Below are positions 16,522 to 24,918 of a stretch of 64,000 nt of DNA, one piece after another (within the stretch, counting starts at the first letter, position 1; each line of letters begins with the position of its first letter). Under the pieces are notes generated by a model that saw nothing but the letters and a program-made list of their open reading frames with translations, made no database searches and was not told the origin of the DNA. Both the position numbers and the translations under genes were made by a program. The DNA is from Acidimangrovimonas pyrenivorans (GTDB lineage Bacteria > Pseudomonadota > Alphaproteobacteria > Rhodobacterales > Rhodobacteraceae): positions 62,001 through 126,000 of the forward strand of contig NZ_JBHRSK010000016.1 in the NCBI RefSeq assembly GCF_042643245.1, read 5' to 3'.

Positions 16522-19500
16522 TCAAAGACCGGCCCGGCGCCGCAGGTCCAGCGTCATCGGGAATTCGGGATGGGGGGATTCCGGCGCCGGGCGGTAGCTG
16601 CCGGGCGAATGGCCATGCGCCTCGAACCTTGCCAGCCGCCGCGCCTCGGCCTCGTTGCCGTTGACCGGGAAGGTCTCGTAGTTGCGGCCGCCGGGATGGG
16701 CGACGTGATAGGTGCAGCCGGCCAGCGCGTGGCCGGTCCAGCTGTCGAAGATGTCGAAGGTCAGCGGCGCGTCGACCGGCAGCACCGGGTGCAGCGCCGC
16801 CGCCGGCTGCCACGCCTTGAAGCGCACGCCGGCCACCGAGACGCCACTCTCGCCCGTCGGCCGCAGCGGCACCGTGCGGCGGTTGCAGGTCACGGTATAT
16901 CGGTCAGGATCGGCGGCGGTCAGCTTGACCTGCAGCCGCTCGACCGAGCTGTCGGTATAGCGCACGGTGCCGCCGATCGCCCCGGTCTCGCCCAGCACAT
17001 GCCAGGGTTCCAGCGCCTGGCGCAGCTCCAGATGCACGCCCTCGGCCGCGACCTCGCCGCAGAAGGGGAAGCGGAACTCGGCCTGCGCGGTGAACCAGTC
17101 CGGGCCGAGGGTGAAGCCATGCGCCCGCAGATCGGCCAGCACGTCGCGGAAATCGGCCCACAGGTAATGCGGCAGCATGAAGCGGTCGTGCAGCACCGTG
17201 CCCCAGCGGGTCAGCTTGCCCGTCGCCGGGCTGGCCCAGAACCGCGCGATCAGCGCCCGGATCAGCAATTGCTGGGCCAGGTTCATCCGCGCGTTCGGCG
17301 GCATCTCGAAACCGCGGAACTCGACCAGGCCCAGCCGGCCGGTCGGCCCATCGGGCGAATAGAGCTTGTCGATGCAGATTTCCGCCCGGTGGGTGTTGCC
17401 GGTGACATCGGTCAGGATGTTGCGCAGCAGCCGGTCGACCAGCCAGGGCTGCGGCACCGATCCGTCGCCACCCAGCTCCGGCGGCGCCGGGATCTGCGCG
17501 AGCGCGATTTCCAGTTCATAGAGACTATCATGCCGCGCCTCGTCGATCCGCGGCGCCTGGCTGGTCGGGCCGATGAACAGACCCGAAAACAGGTAGGACA
17601 GAGACGGATGCCGGTTCCAATGCAGCACCAGCGAGCGCAACAGGTCCGGCCGGCGCAGGAACGGGGAATCGTTCGGCGTCTCGCCGCCGACCACGACATG
17701 GTTGCCGCCGCCGGTGCCGGTATGGCGACCGTCGATCATGAACTTGTCGGCCCCCAGCCGGGTCTGCCGCGCCTCCTCGTAGATCGCTTCGGTCGTCGCG
17801 ACGCAATCCTCCCAGCTGTTCGCCGGGTGGATGTTCACCTCGATGACGCCGGGATCGGGCGCCACCCTTATCACGTTCATCCGCGGATCGGGCGGCGGCG
17901 CGTAGCCCTCGATATGCACCGGCAGGCCGAGGTCCCTGGCCGCGGCCTCGGCGGCGGCCAGCAGCTCGAGGTAATCCTCGAGCGATTCCACCGGCGGCAT
18001 GAAGACGCATAGCCGCCCGTCGCGCGGTTCGACCGCCAGCGCGGTGCGCACCTCGCCGCCCGCCGCGCCCAGCTCCTGCTCGCGCAGGTCCTGCATCGGG
18101 CCGGAGGGCGCAACCTCCGAAACCGGCTGGCTGTGCCCCGGCGTCGGCGCCGGCGTCGCCTGCTCCGGCTCGGGCGGATGGAAATCCGGCAACGCGCCGC
18201 GCGGCACGGTCGGGTCGGTGACATAGGTATAGGGGTATTGCGCCGGCGGGATATGCGGCAGCGCGTTCAGCGGGATGCGATAGCCGACCGGGCTGTCGCC
18301 GGGCACCAGGAAGATATGCCCGCGCCGCAGCTGCCACAGCTCCGACTGCCAGCCCTTCGCCGCCTTGCCCTGCCAACGCTGGATCGGCAGCACGAAGCCG
18401 GCCGGTTCGGTCAGCCCGCGGGCGAAGACCCTGGCGATGCGGCTCCGTTCTTCCGGGTCCTTCAGCCTGGAATTCTCCGGCGCGACGTTGTCGGGCAGCT
18501 GGCCCTCCTTGAGGATCCATTCCGCCGGGTCCTCATAGGCCGCCTGCGCCAGCGCCGGATCGACCCCCAGTCGCCGCGCCATCGCGCGCAGCAGCCGGTC
18601 GGCCTCGGCCGGCCCGGCCCCGGTCTGCGCCTCCTCCTCGGCGATCAACCCGGCATCCTGCCACACTGGCTTGCCGTCGCGGCGCCAGTAGAGCGAGAAG
18701 GTCCAGCGCGGCAAGGTCTCGCCCGGATACCACTTGCCCTGGCCGTAATGCAGGAAGCCGCCCGGCGCGAAACGGTCGCGCAGCCGCCGGATCAGCCGGT
18801 CGGCCAGCCCGCGCTTCATCGGCCCGACGGCGGCGGTGTTCCACTCCTCGCTCTCGAAATCGTCGATCGAGACGAAGGTCGGCTCGCCGCCCATGGTCAG
18901 CCGCACGTCGCCCTTGACCAGCGCCGCGTCGACCTCCCCGCCCAGCGCATTGAGCGCGTCCCAGGCCTCGTCGGAAAACGGCTTGGTGATGCGCGGATGC
19001 TCGGCGACGCGGCGCACCTGCATGTCGAAATTGAACTCGGTCTCGGCATAGCTGGCCATGCCGGAAATCGGCGCCGCGTTGCGGTAATGCGGCGTCGCGG
19101 CCAGCGGAATATGGCTCTCGCCCGCCAGCAAACCGCTGGTCGGGTCGAGCCCGATCCAGCCTGCGCCGGGCAGGTAGACCTCGACCCAGGCATGCAGGTC
19201 GGTGAAATCGTGCTCGGTCCCCGACGGCCCGTCCAGCGCCTTGAGGTCCGGCTTCAGCTGGATCAGGTAGCCCGAGACGAAACGCGCCGCGAAGCCCAGA
19301 TGGCGCAGCGCCTGCACCAGCAGCCAGCTGCTGTCCCGGCACGAGCCGGTGCCGTGCTCGAAGGTCTCCTCGGGCGTCTGCACCCCGGGCTCCATCCGGA
19401 TCACGTAGCCGACCTCCTGCGCCAGCCGCGCGTTGAGCCCGACGATGAAGTCGACGGTCCGGGCCTTGCCTTTCGGAATGCTGTCGAGGAATTTCTGCAG

Positions 19501-19878
19501 CTCCGGTCCCGCCGGCTCGGGCCTGCGGTAGATCGACAGGTCCTCGGCCAGATCGAGCGGATAGTCGAAGGGCCAATGCTCGGCTGCCTCCTCGACGAAG
19601 AAATCGAACGGGTTGTAGACCGACATGTCGGCGACAAGGTCGACCTCGATCTTCAGCTCGCGCAGCGGCTCGGGAAAGACGAAGCGCGCCAGCCAGTTGC
19701 CGTAGGGATCCTGCTGGTGATTGACGAAATGCCCGCCGGGCGAGACCTTGAGCGAATGCGAGATCACCCGCGTCCGGCTGTGCGGCGCCGGTCGCAGCCG
19801 GATCACCTGCGGGCCAAGCGTCACCGGCCGGTCGTATTGGTAATGCGTCAGGTGATAGATACTGGCCTTGATCGACAT
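16522..19878 (-). CDS. Transglutaminase N-terminus fused to DUF2126
   Basis: Large 1118-residue protein. Residues about 1-300 are a transglutaminase-fold module with Cys180 (GTGSCRDSSW), His229 (DLHAWVEVY) and Asp245 (GLDPTSG) as the apparent triad. The remainder, about 320-1118, matches DUF2126, with conserved LTMGGEPTFVSIDD near its start and a DGRHTGTGGGNHVVVGG segment that looks like an active-site loop. DUF2126 has been suggested to be related to carboxylate-amine ligases; I treat that as unproven. It heads the operon with the ATP-grasp/alpha-E and second transglutaminase genes. ATG 19878 begins MSIKASIYHLTHYQYD, typical of the family start. Confidence 0.9.
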   Translation of the reverse strand: MSIKASIYHLTHYQYDRPVTLGPQVIRLRPAPHSRTRVISHSLKVSPGGHFVNHQQDPYGNWLARFVFPEPLRELKIEVDLVADMSVYNPFDFFVEEAAEHWPFDYPLDLAEDLSIYRRPEPAGPELQKFLDSIPKGKARTVDFIVGLNARLAQEVGYVIRMEPGVQTPEETFEHGTGSCRDSSWLLVQALRHLGFAARFVSGYLIQLKPDLKALDGPSGTEHDFTDLHAWVEVYLPGAGWIGLDPTSGLLAGESHIPLAATPHYRNAAPISGMASYAETEFNFDMQVRRVAEHPRITKPFSDEAWDALNALGGEVDAALVKGDVRLTMGGEPTFVSIDDFESEEWNTAAVGPMKRGLADRLIRRLRDRFAPGGFLHYGQGKWYPGETLPRWTFSLYWRRDGKPVWQDAGLIAEEEAQTGAGPAEADRLLRAMARRLGVDPALAQAAYEDPAEWILKEGQLPDNVAPENSRLKDPEERSRIARVFARGLTEPAGFVLPIQRWQGKAAKGWQSELWQLRRGHIFLVPGDSPVGYRIPLNALPHIPPAQYPYTYVTDPTVPRGALPDFHPPEPEQATPAPTPGHSQPVSEVAPSGPMQDLREQELGAAGGEVRTALAVEPRDGRLCVFMPPVESLEDYLELLAAAEAAARDLGLPVHIEGYAPPPDPRMNVIRVAPDPGVIEVNIHPANSWEDCVATTEAIYEEARQTRLGADKFMIDGRHTGTGGGNHVVVGGETPNDSPFLRRPDLLRSLVLHWNRHPSLSYLFSGLFIGPTSQAPRIDEARHDSLYELEIALAQIPAPPELGGDGSVPQPWLVDRLLRNILTDVTGNTHRAEICIDKLYSPDGPTGRLGLVEFRGFEMPPNARMNLAQQLLIRALIARFWASPATGKLTRWGTVLHDRFMLPHYLWADFRDVLADLRAHGFTLGPDWFTAQAEFRFPFCGEVAAEGVHLELRQALEPWHVLGETGAIGGTVRYTDSSVERLQVKLTAADPDRYTVTCNRRTVPLRPTGESGVSVAGVRFKAWQPAAALHPVLPVDAPLTFDIFDSWTGHALAGCTYHVAHPGGRNYETFPVNGNEAEARRLARFEAHGHSPGSYRPAPESPHPEFPMTLDLRRRAGL

Positions 19879-19993
19879 GAATGACCCCTGCGACTTGGCC
19901 GCAGGGTTTCATATTCCGCCCAGCCAAACTAGCCGCTTTCGCCGCCGCCCGCGTGCCACATGCGGCAGCTGCCCGTCAAATGGGCACAGGGCT

Positions 19994-20117
19994 GGGGGCG
20001 CTGCCCCCAGACCCCCGGGAGTATTTCTGCAAAGAAGAAGCCGCAGAGCCGCCCTGCATTTCACCTTTGCGAAAATACTCCGGGGGAGTCACCGCAGGTG
20101 ACGGGGGCAGCGCCCCC
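19994..20117. repeat. Inverted pair of GAGTATTT-type intergenic palindromes (REP-like)
   Basis: This lies in the only gene-free stretch over 300 bases (19879-20226). Left unit 19994-20040: a GGGGGCGCTGCCCCC hairpin, then CCCCCGGGAGTATTT and GCAAAGAAGAAG. Right unit 20065-20117 is the same layout on the other strand (CTTTGCGAAAATACTCCGGG, then GGGGGCAGCGCCCCC). The two units face each other across a 24-base spacer. Related single copies occur near 25963, 45401 and 52162. I see no coding potential here; the rest of the gap holds only the dapA terminator candidate. Confidence 0.7.
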
Positions 20118-20170
20118 ACGCGCGCAGCGCCACGAAAACGGCTTGCGCCCGCAGGGCGCACCGCTGGATC

Positions 20171-20197
20171 GGGAAAGGGGCCGGACGCGCCGGCCCC
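20171..20197 (-). terminator. Candidate intrinsic terminator of dapA
   Basis: Just beyond the dapA stop, GGGGCCGG (20177-20184) pairs with CCGGCCCC (20190-20197) around a five-base loop. Read on the minus strand, the hairpin is followed by TTTCCC. The uridine run is short, so the terminator is plausible but weak. Confidence 0.45.
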
Positions 20198-20226
20198 GAT
20201 CGGATAACGGGATCAGGCCGAAGGCC

Positions 20227-21102
20227 TCAGTTGATCAGCCCGGCATAGCGCATCGCGTCGTCGATCCGCGCCTTGGTGGCATCGGTGACGCCGACCAGCG
20301 GCAGCCGCACCTCGTCTTCGCACAGGCCCAGCTTGGACAGGCCGTATTTCGCGCCGGCGACCCCCGGCTCGAGGAAGATCGCGGTGTGCAGCGGCATCAG
20401 CCGGTCCTGGTATTCCAGCGCCTTGCCGTAATCGCCCGCCAGCGTCGCCGCCTGGAACTCGGCGCAGAGCCGGGGCGCGACATTGGCGGTGACGCTGATG
20501 CAACCCACCCCGCCATGGGCGTTGAAGCCCAGCGCCGAGGCATCCTCGCCCGAGAGCTGGATGAAGTCCTTGCCGCAGGTCTCGCGTTGCTTCGACACCC
20601 GGGTGACATCGCCGGTGGCGTCCTTGACACCGACGATGCGCGGCAGTTTCGCCAGCTCGCCCATCGTTTCGGGGCTCATGTCGACGACCGAGCGGCCGGG
20701 GATGTTGTAGATTATGATCGGCAGGGTGCAGGCATCGTGCACCGCCTTGAAATGGGCATAGAGCCCGGCCTGGGTCGGCTTGTTGTAATAGGGCGTCACC
20801 ACCAGCGCGGCATCGGCGCCGACTTCCTCGGCATGGCGGATCAGGCGGATGCCCTCGGTGGTGTTGTTCGAGCCCGCGCCGGCGATCACCGGCACCCGGC
20901 CGGCGGCGGCCTTGACCACCTCTTCGATCACCCGGTCGTGCTCTTCGTGGCTCAGCGTCGGGCTCTCGCCGGTGGTGCCGACGGGGACGATGCCCGACGA
21001 GCCTTCGGCGACATGCCAGTCGACCAGCTTTTTCAGCGTGTCGAGATCCAGCTCGCCGTTCTTGAACGGCGTGATCAGGGCGGGAATGGACCCTTTGAAC
21101 AT
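20227..21102 (-). CDS. dapA: 4-hydroxy-tetrahydrodipicolinate synthase
   Basis: Condenses pyruvate with aspartate semialdehyde, the first committed step to lysine and meso-diaminopimelate for peptidoglycan. From ATG 21102 it has 291 residues, the normal length for a TIM-barrel DapA. Visible residues are GTTGE (42-46), Tyr132 in IYNIPGRS and the Schiff-base Lys160 in VGVKDATGD. AAGGAG lies nine bases before the start; the frame stays open upstream to 21459, but that region carries the divergent slt promoter. Divergent from slt. Confidence 0.97.
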   Translation of the reverse strand: MFKGSIPALITPFKNGELDLDTLKKLVDWHVAEGSSGIVPVGTTGESPTLSHEEHDRVIEEVVKAAAGRVPVIAGAGSNNTTEGIRLIRHAEEVGADAALVVTPYYNKPTQAGLYAHFKAVHDACTLPIIIYNIPGRSVVDMSPETMGELAKLPRIVGVKDATGDVTRVSKQRETCGKDFIQLSGEDASALGFNAHGGVGCISVTANVAPRLCAEFQAATLAGDYGKALEYQDRLMPLHTAIFLEPGVAGAKYGLSKLGLCEDEVRLPLVGVTDATKARIDDAMRYAGLIN

Positions 21103-21205
21103 GACACGCTTCTCCTTCATGATGGTGGGCGCTTGACAGGTGAGTCGCCCGGCTGCAAACGCGGCGCAAACTAGCCGTGTGCGCCGCGCTTGCCAAGTTT
21201 GTGTG

Positions 21206-21233
21206 TTGCGGCATGTGATCGACAGGCTAGAGT
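21206..21233 (+). promoter_or_regulatory. Candidate promoter of slt
   Basis: TTGCGG (21206-21211) and TAGAGT (21228-21233) are separated by 16 bases and lie about 50 bases before the proposed TTG start. Found by eye; no other promoter-like pair in the dapA-slt gap is better. Confidence 0.35.
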
Positions 21234-21280
21234 TGGTCCATCCCCCTTTTTCAACCGCCCGATCCGACGGAAGATATCCC

Positions 21281-23224
21281 TTGATCCGACGTGTATTTCT
21301 TTGCCTCGCCGCCAGCATGGTTTTCGCGGTGCCGGCCCTTGCCCAGTCCGATCCCGAGGTCGCCGCGCTGTCCGAGGCGCTGCAGCTGGGCGACAACCAG
21401 GACTGGGACGGGGCCGAGGCCGCCGCCGGCCCGTCGGGCCCGATCGGCCGCGACATCATCGAGTGGCAGCGGCTGCGCGCCGGCGACGGCGATCCGAAGG
21501 ACTATTTCGCCTTCCTCGCCCGCCGGCCGGACTGGCCCGGCCTGCCCTATCTGCGCCGGGTCGGCGAAAAGCCGGTCGCCGAGGCCGATACCGCGGCCGA
21601 GCTGCGGGCCTATTTCGCCAAGCACGCGCCGCTGACCGCCCAGGGCTCGCTGGCGCTGCAATCGGCGCTGCTGGCCGGCAAGGAGCCGGCAAAGGCGCTG
21701 GCCGAGGCCAAGCGCGCCTGGCTGGCGTTGAGCTATTCCGAGGACGAGCAGGCCCGGCAGCTGCTGGGCTACGGCAAGGAACTGGCGCCGCTGCACCGGG
21801 CCCGGCTCGAGCATCTGCTGTGGAACGGCCAGCTGGCCGAGGCGCGGCGGATGCTGCCGCTGGTCGATGCCGGCCACCGCCACCTGGCCGAGGCCCGGAT
21901 CAAGCTGCAGGCACGCGAACGCGGGGTGGATGCCGCCGTCGCGGCGGTGCCGAATTCGCTCAAGGACGATCCCGGCCTGGCGCTCGACCGCTTCGAATGG
22001 CGCTTCGACAAGGGCTATTACGATTCCGCCGCCGACCTGATGCTGGCGCGGTCGTCCAGCGCCAAGTCGCTGGGCCGGCCGCTGGCCTGGGCGCGCGAGC
22101 GGGCGGCGCTGGCGCGGCGCGAGATGCGCGAGGGCGACCCGAAGAAGGCCTATCGCATGGCCGCGCATCATCACCTCTCGGGCGGCGGCGCCTATGCCGA
22201 CCTGGAATTCCTCGCCGGCTATATCGCCCTGCGCAAGCTGCACGATCCGAAGACGGCGCTGGCCCATTTCCGCGCCCTGCGCGCCGCCGTCACCACCCCG
22301 ATCAGCCTCGGCCGCGCCGCCTATTGGGAAGGCCGCGCCAACGAGGCGCTGCACGACGAGGAGGCCGCCCGCGCCGCCTATGCCTACGGCGCCGAGTTCC
22401 AGACCGCCTTCTACGGGCTGCTCTCGGCCGAGAAGGCGGGGCGCACGCTCGACCCGGCCCTGATGGGCAACGAACGCTATCCCGACTGGCGCACGGCGGG
22501 CTTTCTCAACTCCTCGGTGCTGCAGGCCGGGCTGTTGCTGGCCAAGGCCGGCGACCGGCGGCTGGCGACACGGTTCTTCCTCCACCTCGCCGAGGGGCTG
22601 AACGACACCGAACTGGCCCAGCTCTCGGACCTGGCGCTGGCGATCAAGGAGCCGCATATCGCGGTGATGGTGGCCAAGGAGGCGGCCGGGCGCGGGGTGA
22701 TCCTGGCGCGCGCCTATTTCCCGATCACGCCGCTGGCCACCGCCAACCTGCCGATCCCGCCGGCGCTGGCGCTGGCCATCGCGAGGCGGGAAAGCGAGTT
22801 CGACGAGGGCGTGATCAGCCCGGCCGGGGCGCGCGGGCTGATGCAGGTGATGCCGGCGACGGCCAAGCTGATGTCGAGCAAGGTCGGCGTCGATTACGAC
22901 AAGGCCCGGCTGACGCAGGACGGGCTCTACAACGCCAAGCTGGGCAGCGCCTACCTGGCCAAGCTGATCGACGAGTTCGGCCCCGCCATCACCCTGGTCG
23001 CGGCCGGCTACAATGCCGGTCCGGGGCGGCCACGCAGCTGGATCGCGCAGTTCGGCGACCCGCGCAACCCGGATGTCGACCCGGTCGACTGGATCGAGAC
23101 GGTGCCGCTGACCGAGACCCGGAACTACATCATGCGGGTGGCCGAGAGCCTGATCATCTACCGCGCCAAACTGGCCGGCAAGCCGGGGCCGATCCGTCTC
23201 TACGAGGCGCTGAAGGGCAAGTAG
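21281..23224 (+). CDS. slt: Soluble lytic murein transglycosylase
   Basis: Exported enzyme that cleaves peptidoglycan glycan strands to 1,6-anhydro-muropeptides. From TTG 21281 it has 647 residues: a signal peptide (RRVFLCLAASMVFAVPALAQ), a long alpha-superhelical region (about 25-470) and a C-terminal goose-lysozyme-like catalytic domain. The catalytic Glu is in IARRESEFDEG, followed by SPAGARGLMQVMPATA and the AAGYNAGPGR motif. GGAAG precedes the TTG at good spacing; an open frame reaches 21140, but an upstream start would bury the signal peptide. dapA, on the other strand, supplies a peptidoglycan precursor. Confidence 0.93.
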   Translation: MIRRVFLCLAASMVFAVPALAQSDPEVAALSEALQLGDNQDWDGAEAAAGPSGPIGRDIIEWQRLRAGDGDPKDYFAFLARRPDWPGLPYLRRVGEKPVAEADTAAELRAYFAKHAPLTAQGSLALQSALLAGKEPAKALAEAKRAWLALSYSEDEQARQLLGYGKELAPLHRARLEHLLWNGQLAEARRMLPLVDAGHRHLAEARIKLQARERGVDAAVAAVPNSLKDDPGLALDRFEWRFDKGYYDSAADLMLARSSSAKSLGRPLAWARERAALARREMREGDPKKAYRMAAHHHLSGGGAYADLEFLAGYIALRKLHDPKTALAHFRALRAAVTTPISLGRAAYWEGRANEALHDEEAARAAYAYGAEFQTAFYGLLSAEKAGRTLDPALMGNERYPDWRTAGFLNSSVLQAGLLLAKAGDRRLATRFFLHLAEGLNDTELAQLSDLALAIKEPHIAVMVAKEAAGRGVILARAYFPITPLATANLPIPPALALAIARRESEFDEGVISPAGARGLMQVMPATAKLMSSKVGVDYDKARLTQDGLYNAKLGSAYLAKLIDEFGPAITLVAAGYNAGPGRPRSWIAQFGDPRNPDVDPVDWIETVPLTETRNYIMRVAESLIIYRAKLAGKPGPIRLYEALKGK

Positions 23225-23267
23225 GGAGCCGGAACTCTGCGCCCGGCGGCAACGCCCGGCGGCGCCC

Positions 23268-24155
23268 TCACCGCCCCCGCGCCGCCCGCATGGCCCGCAC
23301 CCGGGCGCGCCACAGGGTGAACAGCCCGGCCGAGACGACCACCGCGGCGCCGATCACCTCGTTGGTGCGCAGCTCCTCGTGGAACACCGTCAACCCGATG
23401 ACCGAGGCGAAGACGAGCTGGAAATAGGCGAAGGGCTGCACCGTGCTGGCCTCGGCCACCTCGTAGGCGCGGATCAGCAGCCAGTGGCCCAGCGCCGCCG
23501 TGCAGCACAGCACCGCCATCCAGGCCCAGTCGCCCGCCGTCATCGGCTGCCAGAACCAGACCCCGACCACGGTCATCGCCACCGCGCCGACCGTGCCGGT
23601 CCAGAAGAAGCTGACCGGCGCGCTGTCGCCGCGGGCGACGTAGCGGGTCAGCAGCCCGTAGAGCGCGAACATGAAGGCCGCCGCCAGCGGCACCAGCGCC
23701 CAGGGCGAGAACACCTGGACACCGGGCTCGAGGATGATCAGCACGCCGACGAAGCCGACGCCGATCGCCGCCCAGCGCCGCCAGCCGACCTGCTCGCCCA
23801 GCACCGGGCCCGACAGCGCCGCGACCAGCAGCGGGTAGGAGGTGAAGACGGCATGGCTCTGCACCAGCCCGAGATGGACGAAACCGATGACCATGACGCA
23901 GACCTCGGCCACCAGCAGCAGCGCCCGGATCGTCTGCAGCAGCGGGAATTTCGGCCGCAGCGCCGCCCGCAGCCCGCCCCGGCTGCGCATCGTCAGCGCC
24001 AGCACGAAGGCGGCGAAGAACCAGTAGCGGATCATCACCACCATGTAGACGTTATAGGCCCCGGCGAGGTGGCGCGAGATGCCGTCCTGCATCGCGAAGA
24101 CGAAGGTGGTGGCGATCATCAACAGGATGCCGAGGCGGGCGTTCTGTTCGGTCAT
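23268..24155 (-). CDS. EamA/DMT-superfamily transporter
   Basis: The 295-residue integral membrane protein has about ten hydrophobic helices arranged as two five-helix EamA repeats, as in drug/metabolite transporters. The first repeat begins LGILLMIATTFVFAMQDGISR, and a second repeat start is near ALVPLAAAFMFALYGLLTRY. The C-terminus ends in a basic tail. The stop of mnmD overlaps this gene's ATG (ATGA), so it is translated after mnmD from the same transcript. Substrate cannot be inferred. Confidence 0.88.
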   Translation of the reverse strand: MTEQNARLGILLMIATTFVFAMQDGISRHLAGAYNVYMVVMIRYWFFAAFVLALTMRSRGGLRAALRPKFPLLQTIRALLLVAEVCVMVIGFVHLGLVQSHAVFTSYPLLVAALSGPVLGEQVGWRRWAAIGVGFVGVLIILEPGVQVFSPWALVPLAAAFMFALYGLLTRYVARGDSAPVSFFWTGTVGAVAMTVVGVWFWQPMTAGDWAWMAVLCCTAALGHWLLIRAYEVAEASTVQPFAYFQLVFASVIGLTVFHEELRTNEVIGAAVVVSAGLFTLWRARVRAMRAARGR

Positions 24156-24832
24156 CGGCGGGGCTCCAGCTGGCCCGCGCTCATGTGCCGCTTGTGGCCG
24201 TATCCTTGCTGCCGCTCTACCCGAAATCCCGCCGCCTGCAAGCCCCGACGGACAAAGCCCGCCGCGGTATAGGTGGCGAAGGTGCCGCCCGGCGCGCTAT
24301 GCACCCCGACCTCGGCCATCAGCTCGGGCGCCCACAGCTCCGGGTTCTTGGCCGGCGAGAACCCGTCGAGGAACCAGGCGTCGGCCCGGCCCCGCCAGCG
24401 CGGCAGCGTCTCGCGCGCATCGCCGAGGACGATCTCGGCCTCGAGGTCGCCGAGCAGGATATGCGTCTCTCCGCCGGCCCATTGCCGCAGGAACGGCCCG
24501 GCGACGGCCGCGGCCTCGGGAAAGGCCGCCAGCGCCCGGGCGATCTCTTCCGCCGCCATCGGGAAGGCCTCGAAACTGGTGAAACGCAGCCGCCCCGGCA
24601 TCCCGGCCGCCCGCCATTCGATCAGCGCCGCCAGCATGTTCAGCCCGGTGCCGAAGCCCAGCTCGGCGATGTGGAAGCCCTCGCGGAACCGCGCCGGCAG
24701 ATCGTTGCCGGCGAGGAAGACGTGCCGCGTCTCGGCCAGCCCGCCGGCGAGCGAGAAATAGGGATCGTCGAACCGGGTCGAGACCGGCACCGTGCCGTCG
24801 CGCCAGTCCAGTTCCGCCTTCTCTCCGCTCAT
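24152..24832 (-). CDS. mnmD: tRNA mnm5(s2)U34 methyltransferase, stand-alone MnmD
   Basis: SAM-dependent enzyme that methylates nm5U (aminomethyluridine) to mnm5U at the wobble position of some tRNAs. From ATG 24832 it has 226 residues, beginning MSGEKAELDWRDGTVPVSTR. It contains the family core FDDPYFS, a SAM-binding segment LGFGTGLNML and the conserved DGFSPAKNPELW. In Escherichia coli this domain is the N-terminal half of bifunctional MnmC; here it ends after about 226 residues. A FAD oxidase of the kind that forms the other half is encoded divergently 86 bases away. The open frame continues upstream to 25174, inside the oxidase gene, and is not coding there. Confidence 0.9.
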   Translation of the reverse strand: MSGEKAELDWRDGTVPVSTRFDDPYFSLAGGLAETRHVFLAGNDLPARFREGFHIAELGFGTGLNMLAALIEWRAAGMPGRLRFTSFEAFPMAAEEIARALAAFPEAAAVAGPFLRQWAGGETHILLGDLEAEIVLGDARETLPRWRGRADAWFLDGFSPAKNPELWAPELMAEVGVHSAPGGTFATYTAAGFVRRGLQAAGFRVERQQGYGHKRHMSAGQLEPRR

Positions 24833-24918
24833 CCGCCTGCTCCCGACCGCGCGCCGGGCCTTTCCCTGCCGCCGATTGCGCTTTAGACCGGCGACGAGCA
24901 TGAGGAAAGGCCCGGCAA

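Noticed and set aside
19879..20226. A small gene or RNA in the longest gene-free stretch
   Set aside because: Only palindromes and a terminator-like hairpin; no start with ribosome site and no tRNA-like fold seen.
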